Shown in pieces: positions 34,271 through 41,827 of a stretch of 64,000 nt of DNA. The notes beneath the pieces were generated by a model. That model worked only from the letters and a program-made list of their open reading frames with translations. It made no database searches and was not told the DNA's origin. Positions within the stretch are counted from its first letter, which is position 1; each line of letters starts with the position of its first letter. The stretch is taken from contig NZ_CP130702.1 of the NCBI RefSeq assembly GCF_030553075.1, forward strand, positions 124,001-188,000, given 5' to 3'. Made by a program: the position numbers and the translations under genes. The DNA comes from Halomonas sp. I5-271120 (lineage in GTDB: Bacteria; Pseudomonadota; Gammaproteobacteria; Pseudomonadales; Halomonadaceae).

Positions 34271-35215
34271 ATGGACGTTTTTAACGATGGCCTAAAATTG
34301 GATGTGTGCAACCGCCATGTGGATATGATGCTGAGTAATGCAGGCTACTCGCTTTCCGTGGTAGAGCTGGAATTCTCGGAAGATGAGGATGAGGCAAGCC
34401 CTACTATAGGCCAACCACATGTCCTTTCCACTATCTATATCGAGGACATAGAGGTGAGTTTTCAAACCACCACCTTCCGCGAGCGTTTGTTGCGAGACAA
34501 CAATGACTCGATGCTGGATAGGGTTTACAATAAACGCTTGTTTTATGCGCTGAATAATTACGAAAGAACCCTTGGTAGTCCAGTTTTTGTGATGGACCCG
34601 AAATCAAGGAGTAATATCAGACAGAATCAGCAAGCGATTCACCTGATGTGGCAAGACCCTTGTCAGGATGTTATCGACGCATTCCCTAGCAACAGAGAAG
34701 CGGTATCGGGTTTCGATGCTGCTCGCCCCTTTGTACAGGCGATGTGCTCGTTGCCTAGTGCGCCGAAGAAGGTAGACCCTGACAACCTGAAGGTGGCAAT
34801 AAAGAACTTCCGAAACATGATATATGATCTGTGTGTCGCTCAGGTGAGGAAAGATCTAACGTTGATCTGGAACAGCACCCTTGAGTTGTCACGTAACTTC
34901 CTTCCATACGAAAAGGAATGGCCTGAACTAACCTGCGAGGGCCGCTTCAAGGTCAGGACGTATTCTGTCCTAAAGGCGCCAAGCTTCGAAGAAGTGCCAG
35001 ACGTGCCAACGGAGTTGCGTCTTCGTCTCGCCAGGGGAGAAGGGGAATTCCATCGTTTGGAGTCCCATGTCGTGGATACTGTCACCGGAAAAGAAACTAG
35101 CTTTCGTCATGGTTTTCATGAAATACCGAAAGAATTCGGTGGTGGTGCCAAGGTGATTCGTCAGCTTACCATCGATGCTGTGAAGCATTTGAAGGAAGAG
35201 GCAATCGCCGCATGA
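34271..35215 (+). CDS. Hypothetical protein, 314 residues
   Basis: Start at 34271 after GGAGG. Acidic N-terminus (LEFSEDEDEASP), helical middle (VRKDLTLIWNSTLELSRNF) and a beta-rich C-terminus. No family recognised. Like the previous gene it is AT-richer than the block average. A terminator follows directly. Confidence 0.65.
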   Translation: MDVFNDGLKLDVCNRHVDMMLSNAGYSLSVVELEFSEDEDEASPTIGQPHVLSTIYIEDIEVSFQTTTFRERLLRDNNDSMLDRVYNKRLFYALNNYERTLGSPVFVMDPKSRSNIRQNQQAIHLMWQDPCQDVIDAFPSNREAVSGFDAARPFVQAMCSLPSAPKKVDPDNLKVAIKNFRNMIYDLCVAQVRKDLTLIWNSTLELSRNFLPYEKEWPELTCEGRFKVRTYSVLKAPSFEEVPDVPTELRLRLARGEGEFHRLESHVVDTVTGKETSFRHGFHEIPKEFGGGAKVIRQLTIDAVKHLKEEAIAA

Positions 35216-35217
35216 TC

Positions 35218-35263
35218 AAGGGAGTCACTGTATCCCGTTGGGATGCGGTGACTCCCTTGTTTT
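35218..35263 (+). terminator. Terminator after the 314-residue protein gene
   Basis: 11-bp stem AAGGGAGTCAC / GTGACTCCCTT (35218-35228/35248-35258) enclosing an inner ATCCC/GGGAT stem, followed by GTTTT. The final bases also start a second perfect 10-bp stem TGTTTTCGAT / ATCGAAAACA (35258-35267/35284-35293) that leads into the pseudoknot element. Confidence 0.7.
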
Positions 35264-35293
35264 CGATTTTCCCCTTGGGTATGATCGAAAACA

Positions 35294-35325
35294 GGTGGTC
35301 CGAGCCACCTTCATAAGCATCTCGG
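35294..35325 (+). ncRNA. Pseudoknot element d1
   Basis: Stem GGTGG/CCACC (35294-35298/35305-35309), loop CCGAG (35300-35304) pairing with CTCGG (35321-35325), linker TTCATAAGCAT. First of a tandem pair in a 342-nt gene-free stretch; the second is d2. Confidence 0.8.
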
Positions 35326-35409
35326 CCTTACCTACCTTCGGTCTTCATCGACCCTTATCTCGCAAGACTGCATGGCAGTGTTCTCCCTAGGAGCATAGTG
35401 TCATGCGGT

Positions 35410-35460
35410 TTCGGTCCCTTTGGGACTGAATGATGGCACGGGCCATCCAAAACACCCCGT
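35410..35460 (+). ncRNA. Pseudoknot element d2 with preceding hairpin
   Basis: Hairpin TTCGGTCCC/GGGACTGAA (35410-35418/35422-35430, 9 bp), then pseudoknot stem GATGG/CCATC (35432-35436/35443-35447), loop ACGGG (35438-35442) pairing with CCCGT (35456-35460). Confidence 0.85.
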
Positions 35461-35494
35461 CTATCCGACCTCGGATGCACTCGCATCCATCAAC

Positions 35495-35557
35495 CCCCCA
35501 GGGGACGTATCTGTCCCTTTGGGGCAGGTGTGTCTCCTGTTCTATGGAGATGTACCT
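35495..35557 (+). promoter_or_regulatory. Structured switch leader 14
   Basis: Hairpin GGGAC/GTCCC with outer CCCC/GGGG (35495-35524). Middle arm AGGTGTGT (35526-35533) pairs with ACGTATCT (35505-35512, 8 bp with three G-U), or AGGTGTGTCTCC (35526-35537) pairs with GGAGATGTACCT (35546-35557) over 12 contiguous positions with three G-U, reaching the ATG. The longest start-site pairing of the set. Confidence 0.87.
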
Positions 35558-35986
35558 ATGACTAAGCAAATCGCAGTGATCTTCCTGATCGTTGGCACCG
35601 CCCTTGTGTCCGCAGCCTTGCCGTATGCGGTCTCGGACCTCCGTGGCCTAATGCCTGAAGCCATCTTTGGGCCGTCACTCTGGTGGAACGATCTGGTGGT
35701 AATCGGCACTTGCATTACAAGTGTGCCGGTTTACTGGTACCGCAAGTGGATCGCCTTGCCCTTCGCTCTGTTCGGTGTGGCATGTGTGGTTGGTGCTCTC
35801 ATTGCCGTTCCCTTCGTGGGGATGGCGGCCATTACGGAGCTGATGCTGCCTTATGGCGGTATGTGCTTCGCCGTGGCAGGTGGGATGCAGTGGTACGTCA
35901 CCTACGCCGACCCGATCGATCAGATGGATACCAACCCCGTTCTCTACACCGCTGATGAGCGTTATCGCTCGAAGCAGGTGGATTGA
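35558..35986 (+). CDS. Hypothetical membrane protein, four helices
   Basis: 142 residues from ATG 35558. Four predicted transmembrane helices: QIAVIFLIVGTALVSAAL, WWNDLVVIGTCITSVPVYW, LPFALFGVACVVGALIAV and GGMCFAVAGGMQWY region. Short charged tail. No known family. It follows the longest regulatory RNA stretch in the window. Confidence 0.7.
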   Translation: MTKQIAVIFLIVGTALVSAALPYAVSDLRGLMPEAIFGPSLWWNDLVVIGTCITSVPVYWYRKWIALPFALFGVACVVGALIAVPFVGMAAITELMLPYGGMCFAVAGGMQWYVTYADPIDQMDTNPVLYTADERYRSKQVD

Positions 35987-36014
35987 GACCTCGACAGCAG
36001 TAACAAAACTCACC

Positions 36015-36064
36015 CCCACACGGGCCAAGCCCGTGTGGGCCGGTCCTGCAATTGGAGAAACACA
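36015..36064 (+). promoter_or_regulatory. Hairpin leader 15 (primase), switch not evident
   Basis: Perfect 11-bp hairpin CCCACACGGGC / GCCCGTGTGGG (36015-36025/36029-36039) with a 3-nt loop. The loop is too short for a pseudoknot and no start-site partner was found. GGAG at 36054-36057. Confidence 0.6.
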
Positions 36065-37600
36065 ATGCCTTACTTCAAGACCGATGAGGTGAAGTCTGCT
36101 GTCCAGGGACGGTGGATGGAAATCCTCGACATCGTGGCCCCCGAGCTACAAGAAGCGATCGACAAGGCTCCCCGCCTGGTGACCTGTCCTGTTCATGGAG
36201 GCAAGAAAGACTTTCGCCTCTTCAAGGATGTGGCAGAAACAGGCGGTGGCCTATGCAACAGCCCGGCGTGCCTGGGCGTACATCGTGATGGCTTTGCACT
36301 TCTCATGGCGATCACCGGTAAGTCTTTCACGGAAGTGAGAGATGAGATCGGTGAGCTTCTGGACCTGAAGTCTTACCCGACCCGGGAAGAACGTCAGCAA
36401 GCCCAGAAGGATCGTCAGTCACAGCAGGCAAAGAGGGCTCAAGCCCCGGCACCGGTCTCTGCATCGGCGCCGGCTCCCTCACCGGCTCAGGGGACTGCTC
36501 CTGCGCCGGGGCCTCAGCCGACAGCGTCTGATTCCAACCTGTCTCCGACCAACCGTGTTGGTCAGGAGCCGTCGTGGAAGCAGGACATGCCGAGCTTTGG
36601 GGCACCGCCCGCAAGCCAGGCTGCCCCGGCACAAGCCATGGCAGCTCCGGTAAGTGAAGAAGTGCCAGCCAGTGCTGCGGTAGTGCCAGGTGTTGAGGAG
36701 GTGGAAGCCTCTGAGCCTGCGCATGACGTTCACGACGCGCAAGAGAGCAATGTCGTGCCCATCCGCCAGGATGAGCCGGTCAGTGCCCTTGAGCAGATGC
36801 GTGAGCGTAATCCGGAGCGTTATCAAGCAATCCAGGAGCGCAAGGAGAAGCTGGAGCGCCAGCGCAAGCGTGAAGCCGAACGGGCTGATGGCAAGATCGA
36901 AGAGGTCTGGGCTGGAACGGTGCCGCTGTTGTCAGCAGGTACGGAACCGGCAAAGGCGTACTTCAAGTCCCGTGGCATCACGGTTCGCTGGCATGACTTG
37001 CTGGCCCAGGACTGCATCCGTTTTCACCCCAAGCTCGAATACTGGGGCGAGGACGCGGATGAAAATCCTGAGCTAAAAGGCAAGTTTCCAGCGATCGTCT
37101 GCGCGATCCGTGACCTGAAGGGCAACATTCGTACGCTCCATCGGACGTACCTCACCAAAACCGGCAAGAAGCTAACCCGGTTTGGCGATGCACGAAAGAT
37201 GATGTCTGTTGCTCATGAGACCAGGGGAGAGGTCACTGGTGCGTCCATTCAACTGGGCGAGCCTGTCGACGGTGTCCTCGGCGTTGCCGAAGGCCTGGAG
37301 ACAGCCCTCTCTGCATACCGGGGCACCGGTATCCCTTGCTGGTCCGCGGTCAACGCGACCTTGCTGGAGAAAATCGAGATCCCCGAAGGTGTTCATACCG
37401 TGATCATCTGGGCGGATCGAGATAAGTCCCTGACTGGCCAGAAAGTAGCCGAGTCGCTTGCGACCAAGCTCAAGGCAGCAGGACTGAAGGTGATCACCAT
37501 GATTCCAGAGATGCCGGTCCCGACGCGGGCCAAGGGTATCGATTGGAATGATGTGCTCATCAAGCAAGGCATGCTCGGGTTCCCGAGGCGTGTTGCCTGA
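36065..37600 (+). CDS. Toprim-domain DNA primase
   Basis: 511 residues. N-terminal zinc-binding region CPVHGGKKDFRLF...GGGLCNSPAC (Cys/His at ~41-72), a variable Ala/Pro/Gln-rich linker (~120-240), then a primase/Toprim part: RFHPKLEYWG, LHRTYLTKTGKK, Toprim glutamate in GVAEGLETALSA (~405) and DxD-type ADRDKS (~447-452), ending GIDWNDVL. This is the layout of P4-alpha-like plasmid/ICE primases without a helicase domain. It probably primes the complementary strand after transfer or supports element replication. Confidence 0.87.
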   Translation: MPYFKTDEVKSAVQGRWMEILDIVAPELQEAIDKAPRLVTCPVHGGKKDFRLFKDVAETGGGLCNSPACLGVHRDGFALLMAITGKSFTEVRDEIGELLDLKSYPTREERQQAQKDRQSQQAKRAQAPAPVSASAPAPSPAQGTAPAPGPQPTASDSNLSPTNRVGQEPSWKQDMPSFGAPPASQAAPAQAMAAPVSEEVPASAAVVPGVEEVEASEPAHDVHDAQESNVVPIRQDEPVSALEQMRERNPERYQAIQERKEKLERQRKREAERADGKIEEVWAGTVPLLSAGTEPAKAYFKSRGITVRWHDLLAQDCIRFHPKLEYWGEDADENPELKGKFPAIVCAIRDLKGNIRTLHRTYLTKTGKKLTRFGDARKMMSVAHETRGEVTGASIQLGEPVDGVLGVAEGLETALSAYRGTGIPCWSAVNATLLEKIEIPEGVHTVIIWADRDKSLTGQKVAESLATKLKAAGLKVITMIPEMPVPTRAKGIDWNDVLIKQGMLGFPRRVA

Positions 37601-37641
37601 CCAGGAGGTTCCTGGCTAATCCACGGCCCTTCGGGGCCTTT

Positions 37642-37705
37642 CCCAAGGGGGAGTCCATCCCCCTTGGGGCACTGGGCTTCCTCGTTACTGAAGGAGGTAG
37701 ACCCT
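37642..37705 (+). promoter_or_regulatory. Structured switch leader 16
   Basis: Perfect 11-bp hairpin (37642-37652/37658-37668). Middle arm TGGGC (37673-37677) pairs with the whole loop GTCCA (37653-37657), or GGGCTTCCTC (37674-37683) pairs with GAGG-TAG-ACCC at the ribosome site (37694-37704) with one bulge. Two more small hairpins precede it (CCAGGA/TCCTGG at 37601 and GGCCC/GGGCC at 37625). Confidence 0.75.
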
Positions 37706-37963
37706 ATGCAACATGGCAGCCTAACGAGCCGCAATACCACTCGTAGTGGGTATTTTGAGGCATATCTCGAAAAGGATGAGCTCGGCCTCGATGAGTCGAA
37801 GCTCGTCTTCGCCGAGAAATGCCCTGGCTGCGGCCAATATGCAGTCGCCAAGCAGTGGGATCAGCCAATCCCGGGATGTTCCGACGAATTCACTGTTCGG
37901 GCCATGGACTGCGAGCACTGTGGTTATAGCCATTCCAACCAGTTCGATTATGACCCCAGCTAG
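37706..37963 (+). CDS. Small zinc-ribbon protein
   Basis: 85 residues from ATG 37706, 7-8 nt after GGAGG. Two cysteine pairs CPGC and CEHC about 28 residues apart form a likely zinc ribbon. Otherwise acidic. Such small ribbons bind nucleic acids or proteins; the target is unknown. A related two-pair pattern occurs in the gene at 45215. Confidence 0.7.
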   Translation: MQHGSLTSRNTTRSGYFEAYLEKDELGLDESKLVFAEKCPGCGQYAVAKQWDQPIPGCSDEFTVRAMDCEHCGYSHSNQFDYDPS

Positions 37964-38020
37964 GGCGTGATCTGGCTATAAGCGTCTCACCCGGGCATCC
38001 GGTTGGGACGTTCTCTTCAA

Positions 38021-38086
38021 CCCGCGTGGGGCATTGCTCCCCGTGTGGGGAGAGGTGCCCCATCAGAACATCCGTAAGGAGGTCTT
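38021..38086 (+). promoter_or_regulatory. Structured leader 17
   Basis: 11-bp hairpin with G-U pairs (38021-38031/38039-38049). TGCCCCA (38056-38062) can invade it by pairing with TGGGGCA (38027-38033, 7 bp perfect). Pairing with the AAGGAGG start region was not found. Confidence 0.6.
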
Positions 38087-38599
38087 ATGGGGGTAGCTGC
38101 AAGCACTGATGTGATGGAAGGTCGTCAGTATCGAGACTTTCCCGATCACGCCTGGCTACAGGCAGAGCTGGAGCATGGTGATGAGATTGATCAGCTAATG
38201 CTTGAGGAGGCGGCAAAGCTGGCATGTGAGCGCAACGACGCTTGGCATGCCATCTTGCAGGCCTGCGACGGCGACCTGATCGGTGTTGAGCTGCAACAGA
38301 AGCGACTGGCGCAATATGCGCTGATTCTTCCTGATGCCAGCGAGCCCGGCAGGTATCGAGCACAGCTCTTTGACGCCAAGGGGTTCTTCGGGCACTTCAC
38401 CCGAGACGAGCCCATGGAAGTGCTCGAGGCTCTGGTCGGCGAAGGCTATGTCTCCCTGGCGACAGGGCGGCTATCTGAGCTGAGCCAAACATCCGAGTGG
38501 ATGCGAGGCACCAGGATCACCAATCTCATCGCTGAGCTTAACCAGGGGCGAATTACGCATTCCGAGCTGTTGGCATCCATGGCAGCCGCGGGCGCGTAA
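38087..38599 (+). CDS. Hypothetical protein, 170 residues
   Basis: Start at 38087 after AAGGAGG. Helical: HAWLQAELEHGDEIDQLMLEEAAKLACER and EVLEALVGEGYVSLATGRLSEL are amphipathic. No known domain and no membrane segment. Confidence 0.65.
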   Translation: MGVAASTDVMEGRQYRDFPDHAWLQAELEHGDEIDQLMLEEAAKLACERNDAWHAILQACDGDLIGVELQQKRLAQYALILPDASEPGRYRAQLFDAKGFFGHFTRDEPMEVLEALVGEGYVSLATGRLSELSQTSEWMRGTRITNLIAELNQGRITHSELLASMAAAGA

Positions 38600-38646
38600 C
38601 GATCCTCAAGGAGGCAATGCCTCCGCATGACGGGCGAATGCCCATT

Positions 38647-38704
38647 CCCTACGGGTGAGTCTTCCCGTCAGGGGAGGCTCTTCCCTCAATCTAAGGAGAG
38701 CATC
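38647..38704 (+). promoter_or_regulatory. Structured switch leader 18
   Basis: Hairpin CCCT/AGGG with CGGG/CCCG (38647-38673). Middle arm AGGCTC (38675-38680) pairs with loop GAGTCT (38657-38662, 6 bp), or GCTCTTC (38677-38683) with GGAGAGC at the ribosome site (38695-38701, 7 bp). Confidence 0.8.
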
Positions 38705-38914
38705 ATGTTCGATTTCATCGTGTTGTACTGGTCCCAGGCAAGCCGCCCGACAGATCCCCCCGAGGGTTATCAATGTCGAGCGCCTCATGCTGGCGCGGCA
38801 ATGCGGCTAACACGGCTATATAGCCCAGGCTGCAGCATCGCGTCCGTTGCCAAGACCAATGAATGGGAAGTCGCCTACAGCGACTTCTGGGGTGATAGCA
38901 GCATCGCTGCCTGA
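38705..38914 (+). CDS. Small hypothetical protein, 69 residues
   Basis: Start at ATG 38705 after AAGGAG. Contains a short hydrophobic start (FDFIVLYW) and two cysteines; no known motif. The leader with a full switch pattern is the main support that this is a real gene. Confidence 0.6.
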   Translation: MFDFIVLYWSQASRPTDPPEGYQCRAPHAGAAMRLTRLYSPGCSIASVAKTNEWEVAYSDFWGDSSIAA

Positions 38915-38930
38915 TCATCCGTAACACTTA

Positions 38931-38999
38931 ACCCATCTGGGGCCACATCCGCCCCAGTGGGGGGAGGGTGTGGCCTTTTCTATAGCAAGGAGAAGGTCT
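38931..38999 (+). promoter_or_regulatory. Structured switch leader 19 (cytosine methylase)
   Basis: Hairpin GGGGC/GCCCC core (38939-38943/38951-38955) with outer CCCA/TGGG. Middle arm GGGTGTGGCC (38966-38975) pairs with GGCCACATCC (38941-38950, 10 bp, one G-U); overlapping GGCCTTTTC (38972-38980) pairs with GAGAAGGTC at the ribosome site (38990-38998, 9 bp). Strongest case for mutually exclusive folds. Confidence 0.88.
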
Positions 39000-40844
39000 A
39001 TGAGCACCCTCATCAATACCCGTCTGGGAGAGCATCGCGGTAATCGTCGTATCTATCTGGAAGGCGGCAAGCTGTCGCGTGAAGGATATGAGCCGGGCAA
39101 CAGGTATGACCTGTCGATGGAAGACGCCAAGCTCGTGCTGACCCCCAATGACGAGGGTAAATACACGATCAGCAGTAAGAAGCGAAACGGGCGACTAAGG
39201 CCCATCATCGATATCTCGCGCAAGGAATTGGCTGAGCTATTTGATGGTGTCGAAACCCTGCGTGTGATGGTCACCAGGGGCAAGATTGTCGTAACGGCTC
39301 ACCACCAGCAGAAGAAAGTGAATGAGCGTGTCGATCGGCTATTGTCTCGTGTGAAGGATGGTGAACCGCTGCGCGTCTGTTCGTTATTCCATGGTTCGGG
39401 GGTTCTGGATAAAGCCCTCCATGAAGGACTGGAAGCAGGAGGGATCGCTTCTAAGATTGGCGTCGCTGTTGAGATAGACAGTGAATATCTTGATTGCTCA
39501 AGGCAAAACAATCCTGAGCTATGGGATGAAAAGTCGATTGCAATCGAGTCGCCAATCGAGAAAGTTGATCTATCAAAAGCACCGCCTCAGCAGGATATTG
39601 TTGTCGCGGGAATTCCTTGCACAGGAGCATCTCTCGCAGGGCGTTCGCGAAATAAGCTAAAACATGCTGAAGAGCATGATGCGGCCGGCGCAATGTTCTT
39701 TTCGTTCTTGGAGTTTGTGAAGACGCTCAACCCTTCGATCGTAATAGGGGAGAACGTCCCACAGTATTCCAACACCGCTAGCATGGCCGTTATTCGGTCT
39801 GTGCTGTCGACGTTGGGCTACGAATTGCAAGAACGTGTGCTGAATGGCAATGAGTTCGGGGCTCTCGAGAATCGGGATCGGCTATGCTTCGTTGCGGTAT
39901 CAAAGGGGCTTGAAGGCTGCTTCGATATTGATGACGTGGTTCCTCGGCGCTTCAAGGAGGCAAATATCAATTGCATCCTGGAGCCTGAAGAAAATATTGC
40001 CGAAAAGCGCTGGAAGTCATTCTCCTATCTCGAAGATAAAGCTGCGCGAGATAAGGCGGATGGTAAAGGCTTCAAGCGTCAGATGCTTGATGGTAGCGAA
40101 AGTAAATGTGGCACGATCGGCAGGGGCTATATGAAGGCCCGTTCGACTGAACCTTTTTTGGTTCATAAGGAAGATAATTCCTTGTCACGTCTCTTCACTC
40201 CCAAAGAGCATGCCCGAGTCAAAGCCATACCAGAGGAAGTCGTTGATGGACTCAGTGACACCACTGCCCATGAGGTGCTTGGGCAGTCGGTTGTTTACCC
40301 TTGCTTCTCAGCATTGGGTGTAGTCCTGTCACGGTCCATCCTGATGTCCTTGGAGGCTGCGAATGATCATGATCGCTCTGTGGCTATCGAAGTTGAGGGG
40401 ATGAATCCCGATAGCGGTGGCACGCTAGGTGGCGAAGACTTTGACTTCTCCCCCGGCAAGATCGACATGGATTCTGGCCGTGTTCGACTCGTCGGAAAAG
40501 GGTGGAGCAAAGGATGGCCCATTGCCATCGGTCCGGGGAGGATGATTCGCCTCAAAGCAAATGGCGCAGAGGTTTCAGCCACGGTAGTCGGACCAGGCCC
40601 AGAGCCGAAAGACCCACTGGAGGAAATCGGTGAAAATGATCAGGAGCACGTTCGAAAGTATGGCGACTCTGTCTACGTCGAGATGACGCCAGAGTTGTTT
40701 CAGGCGATCGAAGGGAAAGGTGATACCAACGCTGTGGTCGCGCCTTCAGTCACTGAACCCGATGCGCAAGCACCGGATGAGGTGATCGAGGCAAGCTGCG
40801 GTACCGAGGAAGAGCAACCTGATCTTTTCTCGGATGTCGCCTGA
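39000..40844 (+). CDS. DNA (cytosine-5) methyltransferase
   Basis: 614 residues from ATG 39000. After an N-terminal ~110-residue extension come C5-methylase motifs in order: motif I LFHGSGVLDKAL (~125), acidic AVEIDSEY, motif IV with catalytic cysteine AGIPCTGAS (Cys207), motif VI IGENVPQY (~250), motif VIII-like ENRDRLCFVAV, and a late LTPKEHARVKAIPE target/motif IX-X region. The last ~150 residues form an extra domain with KGWSKGWPIAIGPG and an acidic tail. No restriction enzyme is adjacent. Solitary C5 methylases on conjugative elements usually protect against host restriction. Confidence 0.88.
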   Translation: MSTLINTRLGEHRGNRRIYLEGGKLSREGYEPGNRYDLSMEDAKLVLTPNDEGKYTISSKKRNGRLRPIIDISRKELAELFDGVETLRVMVTRGKIVVTAHHQQKKVNERVDRLLSRVKDGEPLRVCSLFHGSGVLDKALHEGLEAGGIASKIGVAVEIDSEYLDCSRQNNPELWDEKSIAIESPIEKVDLSKAPPQQDIVVAGIPCTGASLAGRSRNKLKHAEEHDAAGAMFFSFLEFVKTLNPSIVIGENVPQYSNTASMAVIRSVLSTLGYELQERVLNGNEFGALENRDRLCFVAVSKGLEGCFDIDDVVPRRFKEANINCILEPEENIAEKRWKSFSYLEDKAARDKADGKGFKRQMLDGSESKCGTIGRGYMKARSTEPFLVHKEDNSLSRLFTPKEHARVKAIPEEVVDGLSDTTAHEVLGQSVVYPCFSALGVVLSRSILMSLEAANDHDRSVAIEVEGMNPDSGGTLGGEDFDFSPGKIDMDSGRVRLVGKGWSKGWPIAIGPGRMIRLKANGAEVSATVVGPGPEPKDPLEEIGENDQEHVRKYGDSVYVEMTPELFQAIEGKGDTNAVVAPSVTEPDAQAPDEVIEASCGTEEEQPDLFSDVA

Positions 40845-40870
40845 CTTGGCCCTGCCAAGGCATTAACGAT

Positions 40871-40918
40871 GCCTCCCCACCAGCCAGTGGGGAGGCTCTC
40901 TCAATGGAGATTCCTGCT
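40871..40918 (+). promoter_or_regulatory. Simple hairpin leader 20
   Basis: Perfect 10-bp hairpin GCCTCCCCAC/GTGGGGAGGC (40871-40880/40887-40896). TCTC after it can pair with GAGA at the ribosome site (40907-40910). Reduced member of the family. Confidence 0.55.
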
Positions 40919-41176
40919 ATGTCATTTATCTACTTTATTACTGACCAGCGCCCCGGTGAGAAAGATGTCCTCGCGGGAAATGAAAGACACCCGCTGGTGA
41001 TTCGCTCCTGTTCCGACAGGCGTGAGCTAATCCGAGTGCTACCTACGTCCCCCTGGACGCATGAACAACTCGACACGACGGGTACGCAGCTGCGTGCACT
41101 GCTCGAGGCCGAGTTTACTCATGAGGGGGCTGACGCTTTTCTGGGTCAGCAGTGGGTCGGCAGTACCGAGTGTTGA
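40919..41176 (+). CDS. Hypothetical protein, 85 residues
   Basis: Start at 40919, 8 nt after GGAG; ATG 40904 would place the ribosome site inside the gene. Short alpha/beta protein (SFIYFITDQRPGEKD, HPLVIRSCSDRRELIRVL). Not recognised. Confidence 0.6.
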   Translation: MSFIYFITDQRPGEKDVLAGNERHPLVIRSCSDRRELIRVLPTSPWTHEQLDTTGTQLRALLEAEFTHEGADAFLGQQWVGSTEC

Positions 41177-41299
41177 ACGCGATGCGCTGGGGGTTCTCCC
41201 CAGTGCCTCGTCAACACCCCGCTCAGGCACTTTGAGATGCGATCCCTATGTTCCGCTCATGCGACTGCATATTGGCAGCAGTGTGCAGCCGCATGAGGT

Positions 41300-41349
41300 T
41301 TCGGTCCCATTGGGACTGAAAATGGTACGGGCCATTCAAAACAACCCGT
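41300..41349 (+). ncRNA. Pseudoknot element e with preceding hairpin
   Basis: Hairpin TTCGGTCCC/GGGACTGAA (41300-41308/41312-41320), then pseudoknot stem AATGG/CCATT (41321-41325/41332-41336), loop ACGGG (41327-41331) pairing with CCCGT (41345-41349). Upstream, CTCATGCG/CGCATGAG (about 41257-41298) forms a further closing stem. Confidence 0.85.
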
Positions 41350-41396
41350 CTATACGACCGATCGGCCACACCTACCTTGGTAAGGCCATAACTCTG

Positions 41397-41460
41397 CCCA
41401 GCGGGCGCTATCCCGCTGGGGTGGCGTACGTCCGGGCTACTTCCCGAAGGAGCAAGGCGT
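41397..41460 (+). promoter_or_regulatory. Structured switch leader 21
   Basis: Hairpin CCCAGCGGG/CCCGCTGGG (41397-41405/41412-41420). Middle arm GTGGCG (41421-41426) pairs with the loop CGCTAT (41406-41411, 6 bp), or TACGTC (41427-41432) with GGCGTA (41456-41461), which includes the first base of the ATG. Confidence 0.75.
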
Positions 41461-41718
41461 ATGACCACGAATGCTGATCCTCAAAACAACCGCCTCATCA
41501 CCTCACAGCATCCGGCTGTGCTAGGCGAGAAGGTTGCGTTCGATGACCCGGACGACGCGGTATCGACAGGCCTCTATGAGGTAGTCGGTGTACCTGCGCT
41601 AGATCCGAACGAGTTGGAGGCGCTGGGTAATGCCGGCTATTCCGATCTGGTTCTCGATCTCAGCAACGGATCGAGCTTTGTCGAGGCTTACCCGGGTGAT
41701 CTACGTCGGGTGGCTTGA
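41461..41718 (+). CDS. Hypothetical protein, 85 residues
   Basis: Start at 41461. Acidic; TGLYEVVGVPALDPNELEALG and YSDLVLDLSNGSSFVEAYPGDL suggest a small beta-rich domain of the KOW/SH3-like size, but no family is recognised. Confidence 0.6.
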   Translation: MTTNADPQNNRLITSQHPAVLGEKVAFDDPDDAVSTGLYEVVGVPALDPNELEALGNAGYSDLVLDLSNGSSFVEAYPGDLRRVA

Positions 41719-41767
41719 TTCAGACGTAATCCATAAACCGGGTACGAAGCAGTACCCATAAACCTGT

Positions 41768-41827
41768 CCAGCGGGCCCTATCCCGCTGGGGGATGGTGCC
41801 TGTTGGTTATTTGACCTGGAGGTCACC
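41768..41827 (+). promoter_or_regulatory. Structured switch leader 22
   Basis: Hairpin CCAGCGGG/CCCGCTGG (41768-41775/41782-41789). Middle arm GATGG (41792-41796) pairs with CCTATC (41778-41782), or ATGGTG (41793-41798) with CACCAT (41824-41829), which contains the start codon. Preceded by GGGTAC/GTACCC (about 41740-41757). Confidence 0.75.
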
